DNA of 57,462 nt, taken from NCBI GenBank assembly GCA_022711655.1, contig JAKLEM010000009.1:1-57462 (forward strand). Reading direction: 5' to 3'. Below, one piece after another: positions 1 through 9,265 of this stretch. The notes under the pieces were generated by a model. That model saw only the letters and a program-made list of their open reading frames with translations. It was not told the DNA's origin and did not search any database. Position 1 is the first letter of the stretch; every line of letters begins with the position of its first letter. The translations under genes and the position numbers were made by a program. The stretch is from Candidatus Auribacterota bacterium. GTDB taxonomy: Bacteria > Auribacterota > Ancaeobacteria > Ancaeobacterales > Ancaeobacteraceae.

Positions 1-2235
1 ATCCTTCCGCAGATCCCCCTCGGCGTGAAGATCGACGTGATATCCCTGCAGTCCGACACGGCCAAAGAAGCGGTAAAGGGATTCCTCGTCAACCTGATCG
101 AGGCGGTGGTCATCGTCGTCCTCGTCCTCCTCTTGACGATGGGATTGCGGAGCGGCCTTATCATCGGCGCCGTCCTCTTTATGACGATCTGCGGGACGTT
201 CATATTCATGGACATGTGGGGGGTGACGCTCGAACGGATATCGCTCGGCGCCCTGATCATCTCGCTCGGGATGCTGGTCGACAACGCCATCGTCGTGACC
301 GACGGGATGAAGGTCCGGATGCTGCAGGGGAAGGATGCGCTCGACGCCGCAAAAGAGGTGGTCGGCCAGACCGCCGCGCCGCTCCTCGGGGCGACGACCG
401 TTGCCGTGATCGCGTTCGCCGCCATCGGTACCTCGCAGGATTCGACGGGCGAGTATTGCCGGACGCTGTTCCAGGTGATCCTGATCTCGCTGATGTTCAG
501 CTGGGTGACTGCCGTGACGTCGACGCCGCTTTTCTGCAAACTCTTCCTCCTGGGGAAGAAAGACCGCGAACGCGCGGCGGGCGGGGTTCGGTCCGACCCG
601 TACGCGGGCGGCTTCTACGGCGTGTACCGGAGATTTCTCTGTGCGGCGATCAAATACCGCCGGCTGACGGTGAGCGTCATGCTCGTACTCTTTGCCGTCT
701 CGGTATACGGTTTCGGTTCTGTGGACAAGAGCTTCTTCCCGCCGTCGAGCAGGCCGCAGTATTTCGTGAACTTCTGGATGCCGAAAGGGACGAGTATCGC
801 CGCGACGGAGGAAGCGGTCATAAAGGCGGAGAAGTATCTCATGTCACGTCCCGAGACGACCCATATCGCGACGCTGGTCGGCGGCGGAGAGGTGCGATTC
901 CTGCTGACCTACCCGACGGAACAGCCCGACCGCAGTTACGGCCAGATAATCGTGAGCGTGAAGGATTTCCGGGAGATCGACAAGGCGGCGCCGCAGGTCC
1001 AGAAGGAGCTGGACGAGCTCCTTCCCGGCGCGCTGATAGAGGTGAAGAAGTTCATGCTCGGGCCGGGCGATGGCGGCAAGATCCAGTTTCGCGTGAGCGG
1101 CCCCGACCAGGACACGGTGCGGCTGTTGGCGGCGAAGGCCAAAGAGGTCCTTGCGACTGACGGCGACGCGAAAAACATCAGGGAGAACTGGGGCAACAAG
1201 GCGAAGGTGATCAGGCCGCAGCTGGAGGAGGCGCAGGCGCGGCGTCTCGGGATCGCACGCCCGGACGTTGCCGAGGCGCTTCTCGAGTCGTATGACGGCA
1301 AGAAGATCGGCGTATACCGCGAGCATAACAGGCTGATCGACATCCTCGCCCGGGCGCCTCAGCACGAACGTGAGTCGGTCGACGCGTTGAACGCACTCAC
1401 CATCTGGTCGCCTGCCGAACGGACGGCCGTCCCGCTCCGCCAGGTCGTTTCAGGGTTCAAGACGGAGTTCGAGGACGAGATCATATGGCGGCGCGACAGG
1501 CGGCCGACGCTGACCCTCCATGCCGATCCGGTCTCCGGCCAACCGAGCGCGCTCTTCGCGCGGGTCAAACCGAAGATCGAGCGGGCGGTCGGCGCGGACT
1601 TCAGGGCGATCACCGGCCGCGATCTGGCGGACGGCGAGATCACCGCCGCGACGGTGCCGCTGTCGTACAAGAACATGTTTCCCATCAAGGGTATGCCGGG
1701 GTATACGTTCGGCTGGGATGGCGAGGCGGAGGATTCCGCCAAGGCCAACGCGAACCTGGCGAAGAGCATCCCGGTCTTTTTCGTGATCATGGTCGCGATC
1801 GTTATCTGCCTCTTCAACGCGGTGCGGGTGCCGCTGATTATCTGGCTGACGGTGCCGTTCTCGATCATCGGCGTCACTCTCGGATTGCTGGCGTTCCGCC
1901 AGCCCTTCAGCTTTATGGCGATCCTCGGGTTTCTAAGCTTGTCGGGGATGCTGATCAAGACGGCGATCGTCCTCGCTGACGAGATCAACGTTCAGCTCGC
2001 TGCGGGGAAAGATCCGCTCGCCGCGGTGATCGATTCGGGGGTGAGCCGCCTCAACCCCGTCTTCAACGCGGCGGCGACGACGATGCTGGGTATGATCCCG
2101 CTGTTCCAGGATATCTTCTTCGTCCCGATGGCGGTGACGATCGTTTTCGGCCTCGGCTTTGCGACGGTCCTCATCCTCGTCGCCGTCCCGGTTTTTTATA
2201 CGATGTTCTTCAGGATCCCGTCCAAGGAGGTGTAG
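1..2235 (+). CDS. RND family efflux permease (3' part; starts upstream of window)
   Basis: The reading frame is open from base 1, so this is the C-terminal 744 residues of a larger protein; RND permeases are usually 1,000-1,100 residues. It would be an inner-membrane proton-driven pump working with a periplasmic adaptor and a TolC-type channel. The first part contains the TM helices that follow the first periplasmic domain, with LGMLVDNAIVV (about residue 90) matching the TM4 motif carrying the proton-relay Asp. A second periplasmic domain follows (about 230-570). The last TM bundle contains GMLIKTAIVLADEI, the usual TM10 motif with its Lys. The next gene starts directly after its stop. The substrate cannot be told from sequence. 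Confidence 0.93.
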   Translation: MLPQIPLGVKIDVISLQSDTAKEAVKGFLVNLIEAVVIVVLVLLLTMGLRSGLIIGAVLFMTICGTFIFMDMWGVTLERISLGALIISLGMLVDNAIVVTDGMKVRMLQGKDALDAAKEVVGQTAAPLLGATTVAVIAFAAIGTSQDSTGEYCRTLFQVILISLMFSWVTAVTSTPLFCKLFLLGKKDRERAAGGVRSDPYAGGFYGVYRRFLCAAIKYRRLTVSVMLVLFAVSVYGFGSVDKSFFPPSSRPQYFVNFWMPKGTSIAATEEAVIKAEKYLMSRPETTHIATLVGGGEVRFLLTYPTEQPDRSYGQIIVSVKDFREIDKAAPQVQKELDELLPGALIEVKKFMLGPGDGGKIQFRVSGPDQDTVRLLAAKAKEVLATDGDAKNIRENWGNKAKVIRPQLEEAQARRLGIARPDVAEALLESYDGKKIGVYREHNRLIDILARAPQHERESVDALNALTIWSPAERTAVPLRQVVSGFKTEFEDEIIWRRDRRPTLTLHADPVSGQPSALFARVKPKIERAVGADFRAITGRDLADGEITAATVPLSYKNMFPIKGMPGYTFGWDGEAEDSAKANANLAKSIPVFFVIMVAIVICLFNAVRVPLIIWLTVPFSIIGVTLGLLAFRQPFSFMAILGFLSLSGMLIKTAIVLADEINVQLAAGKDPLAAVIDSGVSRLNPVFNAAATTMLGMIPLFQDIFFVPMAVTIVFGLGFATVLILVAVPVFYTMFFRIPSKEV

Positions 2236-2553
2236 ATGAGGTTATCGATATGCGTGTCTTTCTCGGTGGTTGTTTTGGTTGCCGCGTCAACGGCGCTGCT
2301 GTCGCTGGCCGCGGATGGTCCGGACGATAATAGAAGGAGCGTGAGGCTGGAGGACCTGAACAAAGGGCATTCCGACGTCTTCACGTCCTCTTCGCGGCTC
2401 AAGATCGACGATGACAAACGGTTGTTCAATAATACAGCGGGCGATACGAGAGGAAAAAAATCCGAAGATTTCAATAAAGAGAGCGCCGACAACCTCGAGA
2501 TGAAGTTCAATTCACGCCTCAGATCGACGCCCCCTCCGAAACATCATCGTTGA
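2236..2553 (+). CDS. small exported EDLxKG-motif protein
   Basis: A 105-residue protein whose ATG directly follows the TAG of the RND gene; the AAGGAGG ribosome site lies inside the end of that gene, so the two are probably translated together. Residues 1-26 look like a signal peptide (hydrophobic core, then LSLAA/D). The mature part is hydrophilic, charged and probably disordered. It contains EDLNKG (39-44) and a weaker EDFNKE (77-82). The same EDL(D/N)(K/R)G pattern occurs twice in the exported protein at 34627-35031, which lies three genes before another RND permease. I know no named family. A periplasmic role linked to the pump is inferred from location only. Confidence 0.7.
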   Translation: MRLSICVSFSVVVLVAASTALLSLAADGPDDNRRSVRLEDLNKGHSDVFTSSSRLKIDDDKRLFNNTAGDTRGKKSEDFNKESADNLEMKFNSRLRSTPPPKHHR

Positions 2554-2601
2554 CGGAGAGGGATCGCTTGGCGAATACGCCGTCCATGCGGGGATGTCGG
2601 G

Positions 2602-2823
2602 CCGCACAGCTGGGCCGACATCGGCGGCCACCGGACGGTCGCGGTGGGATATGATACCAGGGACAACGACTATCGGGACGGCTATTCGTTCGTGAACGCC
2701 GACCGTTTCTACTGGCTCTGGGACGAGGCCTTCTATTTCGACACGCTGACGTGGCGGACGTTGATAACGGCGGTCCTGAAACGTCAGCATTCCGGCGGTG
2801 CCGCGCAATTCCGGAAGAAGTAA
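2602..2823 (+). pseudogene. possible 3' remnant of a degraded gene
   Basis: The 356 bases between the EDLxKG gene and the next lipoprotein gene hold no complete gene. One frame from about 2602 to the TAA at 2821-2823 reads like true protein, with aromatic- and Asp-rich stretches such as VAVGYDTRDNDYRDGYSF and FYWLWDEAFYFDTLTW. It has no usable start: upstream of 2602 the frame turns into Arg/Pro/Gly-rich codons typical of a wrong frame, which fits a frameshift or 5' deletion. Family not recognised. The alternative is chance, since GC-rich DNA gives many open frames, but the residue mix argues mildly for a remnant. Confidence 0.35.
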
Positions 2824-2875
2824 AGATAGGATGCAAAACAAAGATCTTCTCCGTATCCCATCCGTTGAAAAGCGG

Positions 2876-2881
2876 TATAAT
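2876..2881 (+). promoter_or_regulatory. possible -10 box (TATAAT)
   Basis: A perfect TATAAT lies 28 bases before the lipoprotein ATG at 2910. No good -35 box is seen 16-18 bases upstream (GTATCC at 17), so only the -10 element is supported. Confidence 0.35.
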
Positions 2882-2909
2882 CAGGCTGCACGTCAATGAA
2901 GGAGGTTGT

Positions 2910-3980
2910 ATGAGGAATCCTGCGATCGGGTTGATCTCTATCGCTCTTGTCTGCGGGTGCTCTTCCCTCGGCCCCAGGACCGTGGTCAACGACCGGATCG
3001 ATTATATCCAGGAGATATCCGAGTCGTGGAAGAAACAGATGCTCTTCAACATCGTCAAGATGCGCTATCTTGACCCGCCGACGTTCCTGGACGTGACATC
3101 GCTCATTAGCCAGTACGGGATCGAGCAGCAGGTCGACGCCGCCGCCAATACCGGTTTTACGTGGCCGCAGTCAGCGACCTCTCCGTACGGGTTGGGAGGG
3201 ATGCTCGGCGGTCATCAGCGGTATGTCGACAAGCCGACGATCAGCTACGCGCCGCTTACCGGCCAGAAGTTCACCAAGAACCTGTTGACGCCGATCCCGC
3301 CTGCCGCCGTCATCAACATGATCCAGAGTGGCTGGCCGGTCGATGTGATATTCTCGTTCACTGTCAAGTCGGTGAACGGTGTGCGCAATACGTCGAGGAT
3401 TCGGAATACGCTCTACGAAGGAAAAGAATTCGACTCCTTGCTGAAGGCGATGCGCGCCATCCAGGCCGCCGGCGTGACCGATATCCGCGTCGAGAAGGAC
3501 GGCGCGGCCGATGCGGTTGTTTTCGTGATCGCCGATGAGTCCCGCAGGGATGAATTCCGGGAGCAGGCGGACACCGTCCGTAAGATCCTCCGGCTGAAAC
3601 AGGGCGTCCAGAAATATACGGTTGTTGCGGGCAAGCTCCCGGCCAGTGACGGGGAGATCGCGCTGGCGACGCGCTCGATGCTTGAGATCATGCTCGAGAT
3701 GGCCGCGGTGATCGACGTCCCGCAGCAGCACGTCACGGAAGGCAGGACGGCGCCGACGCCTGATGCATCTCCGTACGACAAGCTCTTCTCGGTGAAGATT
3801 CGTTCCGCCAGGGAGAAGCCTGCGGACGCGTATGCGGCGATCAAATACCGCGATCACTGGTTCTGGATAGACGATAAGGACATCGTCTCCAAGCGTAACT
3901 TCACCCTGATGATGATATTCCTTTCGCTCACGGAGACAGACCAGAAACTTGCCAGCCCGCTGTTCACCATAAGCGGCTGA
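2910..3980 (+). CDS. outer-membrane-type lipoprotein, unknown function
   Basis: A 356-residue protein. The start is set at ATG 2910, behind GGAGG at 2901-2905; the frame is open further upstream, but that part lacks a ribosome site and would bury the signal. The N-terminus MRNPAIGLISIALVCGCSS is a lipoprotein signal with a lipobox ending in Cys (VCGC). The body contains DRIDYIQEISESWKKQMLFNIVKMRY, a start I associate with uncharacterised lipoproteins of Gram-negative bacteria, and ends in a segment rich in W, F and D (HWFWIDDKDIVSKRNF) followed by MMIFLSLTE. No catalytic motif is visible. It stands between the RND locus and the DUF2252 gene and probably has its own promoter. Confidence 0.8.
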   Translation: MRNPAIGLISIALVCGCSSLGPRTVVNDRIDYIQEISESWKKQMLFNIVKMRYLDPPTFLDVTSLISQYGIEQQVDAAANTGFTWPQSATSPYGLGGMLGGHQRYVDKPTISYAPLTGQKFTKNLLTPIPPAAVINMIQSGWPVDVIFSFTVKSVNGVRNTSRIRNTLYEGKEFDSLLKAMRAIQAAGVTDIRVEKDGAADAVVFVIADESRRDEFREQADTVRKILRLKQGVQKYTVVAGKLPASDGEIALATRSMLEIMLEMAAVIDVPQQHVTEGRTAPTPDASPYDKLFSVKIRSAREKPADAYAAIKYRDHWFWIDDKDIVSKRNFTLMMIFLSLTETDQKLASPLFTISG

Positions 3981-4003
3981 ACCGATCGAGAAAGGAGATG
4001 CGT

Positions 4004-5434
4004 ATGAGAACCGCCATCCGCGTGAAAAGAAAAGCAGAGCTCCTGCCGTTGTCGCTGCCGTCCCAGAGCCACTGCCGCCCGGTCGAGGAGCGCAGGGCGG
4101 CGGGCAAGGCGCTGCGCGAACGCTGCGCGCGCGAACTCCACGCGAAATGGAAGGCGCCGAAGAGCCGCCGCGATCCGATCAAGATACTTATCGAGTCAAG
4201 CGCCGGCCGGGTGAAAGAGCTCCTGCCGATCCGCTACGGCAGGATGATGGCGTCGCCGTTCGCGTTCTACCGGGGCGCTGCCTCGATCATGGCGAGCGAC
4301 CTTGCCCCGACGCCGGCAAACGGCATCAACGTCCAGGCCTGCGGCGACTGCCACCTGGTCAATTTCGGCGGCTTCGCGACGCCCGAACGCAAGATCGTTT
4401 TCGACATCAATGATTTCGACGAGACGTCGGTTGCGCCCTGGGAATGGGACGTGAAGCGGCTTGCGGCGAGCTTTGTCGTTGCCGGCCGCGCCAACGGGTT
4501 CAAGGAGAGCGACTGCAGGAAGGCGGCGTGGACCGCCGCGCGCACCTACCGCGAGAAGATGGCGGCATACGCGGGGATGCCGCTCCTCCAGACGTGGTAC
4601 GAGCAGATCGACCTCGAAAAGCTGATCCTGTCTTCGGATGACGAGCAAATGAAGCGGTTCAACCTGGGGCTTGTCAGGAAAGCGGCCGAGGGGAGTTCGC
4701 ACGAGAAGGAGTTTGCCAAGCTCGCCTTCCAAAAGGGCGAGCAGCCGCGGATCAAGGACGAGCCGCCGCTCATCTATCATGTCCCGGAAACGAAGAGCAA
4801 GGAATTTTACAAGATAGCCGTTGCCACGTTCAGGCGGTATATCCAGACGCTGCCGCCGGAACGGCGGGTCCTGCTCGACCGTTTCCAGATTGCGGATATC
4901 GCCTACAAGGTGGTCGGTGTCGGGAGCGTCGGGACGTTGTGCGGGATCGTTCTCCTGATGGCCGGCAACGGCGACCCGCTTTTCCTGCAGTTCAAGGAGG
5001 CGCGTCAGTCGGTGTTGGAGCCGCATGCGGGCGGCTCGCCGTACAAGCACCGTGGCGAGCGGGTGGTCCGCGGCCAGCGGCTTATGCAGGCATCCAGCGA
5101 CATCTTCCTCGGTTGGGCGACAGGCGCGGGAGCACAGGCCCGGCATTTCTATTTCCGCCAGCTGCGCGATGCCAAGATAAAGCCGGTGGTCGAGGTGATG
5201 AAACCGAAGAACCTCAGGAATTACGCCGTGTGCTGCGGCTGGGCGCTTGCTCGCGCGCACGCGCGCTCGACCGACGCGGTGACGCTCGCAGCCTATCTCG
5301 GCAAGAGCGACGCCTTCGAAGACGCGCTCGCCGCGTTCGCATCCGCCTACGCAGACCAGAACGAGCGCGACCACGCCGCCCTGCGCGCGGCGGTCCGCGC
5401 CGGGCGGGTCGAGGCGGTGACTGAGCAGGCGTGA
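4004..5434 (+). CDS. DUF2252 family protein
   Basis: A 476-residue protein matching the DUF2252 family in pattern: a basic N-terminus, then MMASPFAFYRGAASIMASDLA, QACGDCHLVNFGGFATPER (Cys113 and Cys116 flank the conserved Asp) and DINDFDETSVAPWEWDVKRLAAS. From memory, the family has a kinase-like fold related to aminoglycoside/homoserine phosphotransferases, with unproven substrates; the conserved GD..H and NDFDET motifs fit that idea. Two ATGs lie at 3998 and 4004. The second is chosen because AAAGGAG (3991-3997) is then at proper spacing. No signal peptide, so cytoplasmic. The last 50 residues are Ala/Arg rich. Confidence 0.85.
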   Translation: MRTAIRVKRKAELLPLSLPSQSHCRPVEERRAAGKALRERCARELHAKWKAPKSRRDPIKILIESSAGRVKELLPIRYGRMMASPFAFYRGAASIMASDLAPTPANGINVQACGDCHLVNFGGFATPERKIVFDINDFDETSVAPWEWDVKRLAASFVVAGRANGFKESDCRKAAWTAARTYREKMAAYAGMPLLQTWYEQIDLEKLILSSDDEQMKRFNLGLVRKAAEGSSHEKEFAKLAFQKGEQPRIKDEPPLIYHVPETKSKEFYKIAVATFRRYIQTLPPERRVLLDRFQIADIAYKVVGVGSVGTLCGIVLLMAGNGDPLFLQFKEARQSVLEPHAGGSPYKHRGERVVRGQRLMQASSDIFLGWATGAGAQARHFYFRQLRDAKIKPVVEVMKPKNLRNYAVCCGWALARAHARSTDAVTLAAYLGKSDAFEDALAAFASAYADQNERDHAALRAAVRAGRVEAVTEQA

Positions 5435-5552
5435 TCGCGTGCCCGTGCACCTTGACTCATGAAAGAATTATCCGCAGATACCCTTCCTTCATGCGAGAAT
5501 AGTTCGTGAACCGCATGCGCGAAGTGAGCGGTTGAGCGTTCCTAGGTTTTGC

Positions 5553-5581
5553 TTGACTTCCGCGTATGGACTCCCTATAAT
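5553..5581 (+). promoter_or_regulatory. sigma70-type promoter for the DUF4239 gene
   Basis: TTGACT (5553-5558), 17-base spacer, TATAAT (5576-5581); about 64 bases before the ATG at 5645. This is one of the best matches to the housekeeping consensus in the window. The rest of the 210-base gap 5435-5644 shows nothing else I can name. Confidence 0.75.
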
Positions 5582-5644
5582 GAAAGCGGAAGCTGAAAAG
5601 AAAAGAGGAGATAGCGTTATAATGATCGGGAAAGGAGGACGCAT

Positions 5645-6433
5645 ATGAATCCGGGGCCGTTGGATCTCATTCCGTTGTGGGCGATCTTCGCAGGGACGGT
5701 GGCGATCATACTGGCCTCCGTCACGACGGGGCTCTATCTTGGCCGCTGGAAACGGAAACGCTCTGACGATGCGGCCGAGGCGCCGGTCGGCGCGGCCGTC
5801 GGTGCGACATGCGGCCTCCTCGCGTTCATCCTGGCGTTCACCTTCAGCATGTCGGCGTCGCGTTTCGATGCGCGGCGCGAGCTGCTGCTCAACGATATCA
5901 ATGCCATCGGCACGACCTACCTGCGCGCCGGGCTTCTTCCCGAACCTCATAAGGGGGAGGTCCGGGATCTCCTCAGGAAATATGTAGATCTCCGCGTTGA
6001 TCTGACCCGGCACCCTGAAAAGCTGCAACAGGTGATCAGGGAATCGGATGACATGCAGGACCGGATATGGCGCCACGCCGAGGCGATCGCTCAGGAGGAT
6101 CTCAAGAACCCCGATATCGTTTCCCAGTTCATCGATGCGCTCAACCAGATGATCGACATCCATACCTCGCGCGTGACGGCCTTGAGTTATCGCATACCTC
6201 CCGTCGTGTGGGCCGCCCTCTATATCCTGACGATATTCTCGATGATCGGCGTCGGCTACCAGTTCGGCCTGCACGGCAAAGGGAATATTGTGGTTGTTGT
6301 CGTGATGTCGGTCTCGTTCGCGAGCGTGATACTGATGAACGTTGATCTCGACAATCCGGCGGCGGGATGGCTCAAGATAAACCAGCGCCCGATGTTGGAA
6401 CTTCAGTCGAAACTAACCGATACGGCAAAATGA
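5645..6433 (+). CDS. DUF4239 (bestrophin-like) membrane protein
   Basis: A 262-residue inner-membrane protein. Two hydrophobic helices lie near the N-terminus (about 9-31 and 47-70), followed by a soluble, helical middle with the DARRELLLNDINAIGTTYLRAGLL signature, and two helices near the C-terminus (about 180-203 and 210-228). This arrangement and the (N/D)xIGTTYLRAxLLP motif match the DUF4239 family, which is distantly like bestrophin channels. Function is not known; anion conductance is speculation. GGAAAGGAGG ribosome site just before the ATG. Monocistronic from its own promoter. Confidence 0.8.
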   Translation: MNPGPLDLIPLWAIFAGTVAIILASVTTGLYLGRWKRKRSDDAAEAPVGAAVGATCGLLAFILAFTFSMSASRFDARRELLLNDINAIGTTYLRAGLLPEPHKGEVRDLLRKYVDLRVDLTRHPEKLQQVIRESDDMQDRIWRHAEAIAQEDLKNPDIVSQFIDALNQMIDIHTSRVTALSYRIPPVVWAALYILTIFSMIGVGYQFGLHGKGNIVVVVVMSVSFASVILMNVDLDNPAAGWLKINQRPMLELQSKLTDTAK

Positions 6434-6497
6434 CGATCTCCGATGATGCGCATGGTGAACCGCATCGCATCGGTTGAGGCGCGGAAAGGGGGGACCT

Positions 6498-9224
6498 ATG
6501 GCAGACCTGTCTGTAGAGCATAAACGCCTTGCCGAAGCGCGCGAGAAGAAAACACCCTGGCGCCTGTGGGGCCCCTATCTCTCCGAACGGCAATGGGGGA
6601 CGGTCCGCGAGGATTACAGCCGCGACGGCAACGCCTGGAACTATTTCCCGCACGACCATGCCCGGTCCCGCGCCTACAAATGGGGCGAGGACGGGATCGC
6701 CGGGATCAGCGACGAGAAACAGCGCCTCTGCTTCGCCCTTGCCTTCTGGAACGAGAAGGACCCGATCCTGAAAGAGCGGCTTTTCGGCCTCACCAACTCG
6801 GAGGGGAACCACGGCGAGGACGTGAAGGAGTACTACTTCTACCTCGACAGCACGCCGACCCACTCCTGGATGCAGATGCTCTACAAGTATCCCCAGGAGG
6901 CATATCCCTACGACCTGATCGTCAAGACAAACAGGTCGCGCGGCCCGAAGGAGTGGGAATACGAGCTCCTCGACACCAAGGTGTTCGACAAGGACCGCTA
7001 TTTCGACATCTTCGTCGAGTTCGCCAAGGCGGGGACGGAAGACCTGTATGTCCGGATCCGCGCCGTGAACCGCGGTAACGCCGAGGCGCCGCTCCATATC
7101 CTGCCGCACCTCTGGTTTCGCAATACCTGGTGGATGGACGAGAATATCAAAAAGCCGGTCATCGCAGCGGCGGGGAAGTGCGGCGTGACCGCAACGCATC
7201 CCGAGCTCGGCCTCTACTCCATGGCCGGCGACGAGCCGAAAGAGATCATCTTCACAGAGAACGAGACGAACACGGAGCGGCTCTTCCATAAGACCAACGC
7301 GACGCCGCACGTGAAGGACGCATTCCACCGGTACCTGATTAACGGTGAGACCGGCGCGGTGAATCCCGCGCGTAAGGGAACCAAGGCGGCGTTCCATTAT
7401 GTGAAGACGGTGCCTGCTGGCAAGGAGTGGTCCGTGACGCTGCGCCTATCCGCGACAGGAACGGCGCGTCGAGCGCCGGCGTTCAGCGGGAGCGCCGCGG
7501 AGAGGGTCCTCGACCTCCGCAAGCGCGAGGCGGACGCCTTCTACGACGCGATCATGCCGCGGGCTGTCACCGAAGACGACCGGCGAATACTCCGCCAGGG
7601 GTTCTCCGGGATGCTCTGGAGCAAGCAGACCTACATCTACGAGGTCGACCAATGGCTCAAGGACCACGGCCTCGATCCGCAGACGGACGCGCATAAGGGG
7701 ATGCGCAATTCCGAATGGTTCCACATGGCCAACTGCGATGTGATCTCGATGCCCGATAAGTGGGAATATCCCTGGTTCGCCGCGTGGGACCTCGCGTTCC
7801 ACACGATCGCGCTCAGCTTCGTCGATCCCGATTTCGCCAACCAGCAGCTCGACCTGATGCTCCGTGAGCGCTACCTCCATCCCAGCGGCCAGATCCCGGC
7901 CTACGAGTGGAACTTCGGCGACGTCAACCCGCCGGTGCACGCCTGGGCGACGATCTTCAATTACCGGTTCAACAACCTTCTCCTGATGAAGGAGCAGGCC
8001 GTGCCGATGCTGAAGCGCAATTTCCACAAGCTTCTCCTCAATTTCACCTGGTGGGTGAACCGGAAGGACCCTGACGGCAAGAACGTCTTCGAGGGCGGTT
8101 TCCTGGGGATGGACAACATCGGCGTCTTCGACCGGTCGAGCCCGCTGCCGACGGGCGGGCGGCTGGAGCAGGCGGACGGCACGGCGTGGATGTCGCTTTT
8201 CGCGCAGAACATGCTGGAGATATCGCTGCTCCTCGCCGAGCACGACCCGGTCTACGAGGACTTCGCGATCAAGTTCTACGACCATTTCGTCAGGATCGCT
8301 GCGTCGATGGACCGGCCGGGCGAGCGGATCGACGAGATGTGGGACGAGAAGGACGGCTTCTTCTACGACGTCCTGCGGCTGCCCGACGGGCGCGCCCACC
8401 GGCTGAAGATCCGCTCGATGGTCGGGCTCCTGCCGCTGTGCGCCGTGACGGTCTTCTCCGAAGAGGACCTCGAGAAGCTGCCGGCCTTCGCCGCGCGGAT
8501 CGACGAGATATCGCGGCGGTACCCGGAGATGGTCAAGAACATCTATTCGATGCGGCGGCGCGGCGTGAACGGCCACCGGATGCTCTCGGTGCTGGACGAG
8601 ACGAAACTGCGCCGCGTCCTCTCGCGGATGCTCGACCCCGACGAGTTTTTGAGCGACTACGGCATACGCTCTCTCTCGAAATATCACGAGAAGCATCCGT
8701 ACACGTTCACCGTCGACGGGCACGAGTACCGCGTCGGCTACCTTCCCGCGGAATCGGACAGCGGGATGTTCGGCGGCAACTCCAACTGGCGCGGGCCGAT
8801 CTGGATGCCGGTCAATATCCTCATCTTCCGGGCGCTCCTGTCGCTTTACGGGTTTTACGGCGACGCCTTCAAGGTTGAATGTCCCGTCGGCTCGGGGAGG
8901 ATGATGACGCTCTTCGAGGTCGCGCAGGACCTTGTCCGGCGGCTGGCCAACATCTTCCGGCGCGGCGCCGACGGGCGCCGCCCCGTCTACGGCGAGACGG
9001 AGAAGTTCCAGAAGGACCCGCACTGGCGCGACTACCTGCTCTTCTATGAGTATTTCCACGGCGACTGCGGCGCGGGGATCGGGGCCAGCCACCAGACCGG
9101 CTGGACCGGCCTGATCGCCGCGCTGATATCGTTCATGACCAGGCTCAAGCCCGAGCTGATCCGTGAACGGCAGGGACGGGCGACGGCAGAGGTGATCGCA
9201 TCGCTGGTCGGGAAGAGAAGGTAA
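6498..9224 (+). CDS. GH63-like glucosidase
   Basis: A 908-residue protein strongly like the bacterial group of glycoside hydrolase family 63 (mannosyl-oligosaccharide glucosidase-type, (alpha/alpha)6 barrel). Typical stretches are GPYLSERQWGTVREDYS near the start, GLTNSEGNHGEDVKEYYFY, YEWNFGDVNPPVHAW (about 468-482) and GGNSNWRGPIWMPVN (about 757-771); in GH63 the catalytic acids lie in the last two regions. ATG 6498 is chosen over 6474 because AAAGGGGGG precedes it and family members start this way. No signal peptide, so probably cytoplasmic action on alpha-glucosides such as glucosylglycerate or small alpha-glucans; the exact substrate is not shown. Confidence 0.88.
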   Translation: MADLSVEHKRLAEAREKKTPWRLWGPYLSERQWGTVREDYSRDGNAWNYFPHDHARSRAYKWGEDGIAGISDEKQRLCFALAFWNEKDPILKERLFGLTNSEGNHGEDVKEYYFYLDSTPTHSWMQMLYKYPQEAYPYDLIVKTNRSRGPKEWEYELLDTKVFDKDRYFDIFVEFAKAGTEDLYVRIRAVNRGNAEAPLHILPHLWFRNTWWMDENIKKPVIAAAGKCGVTATHPELGLYSMAGDEPKEIIFTENETNTERLFHKTNATPHVKDAFHRYLINGETGAVNPARKGTKAAFHYVKTVPAGKEWSVTLRLSATGTARRAPAFSGSAAERVLDLRKREADAFYDAIMPRAVTEDDRRILRQGFSGMLWSKQTYIYEVDQWLKDHGLDPQTDAHKGMRNSEWFHMANCDVISMPDKWEYPWFAAWDLAFHTIALSFVDPDFANQQLDLMLRERYLHPSGQIPAYEWNFGDVNPPVHAWATIFNYRFNNLLLMKEQAVPMLKRNFHKLLLNFTWWVNRKDPDGKNVFEGGFLGMDNIGVFDRSSPLPTGGRLEQADGTAWMSLFAQNMLEISLLLAEHDPVYEDFAIKFYDHFVRIAASMDRPGERIDEMWDEKDGFFYDVLRLPDGRAHRLKIRSMVGLLPLCAVTVFSEEDLEKLPAFAARIDEISRRYPEMVKNIYSMRRRGVNGHRMLSVLDETKLRRVLSRMLDPDEFLSDYGIRSLSKYHEKHPYTFTVDGHEYRVGYLPAESDSGMFGGNSNWRGPIWMPVNILIFRALLSLYGFYGDAFKVECPVGSGRMMTLFEVAQDLVRRLANIFRRGADGRRPVYGETEKFQKDPHWRDYLLFYEYFHGDCGAGIGASHQTGWTGLIAALISFMTRLKPELIRERQGRATAEVIASLVGKRR

Positions 9225-9265
9225 TGGCCTGCTTCAGGGCGGTGGTTAATTCCATGAGATGACGC

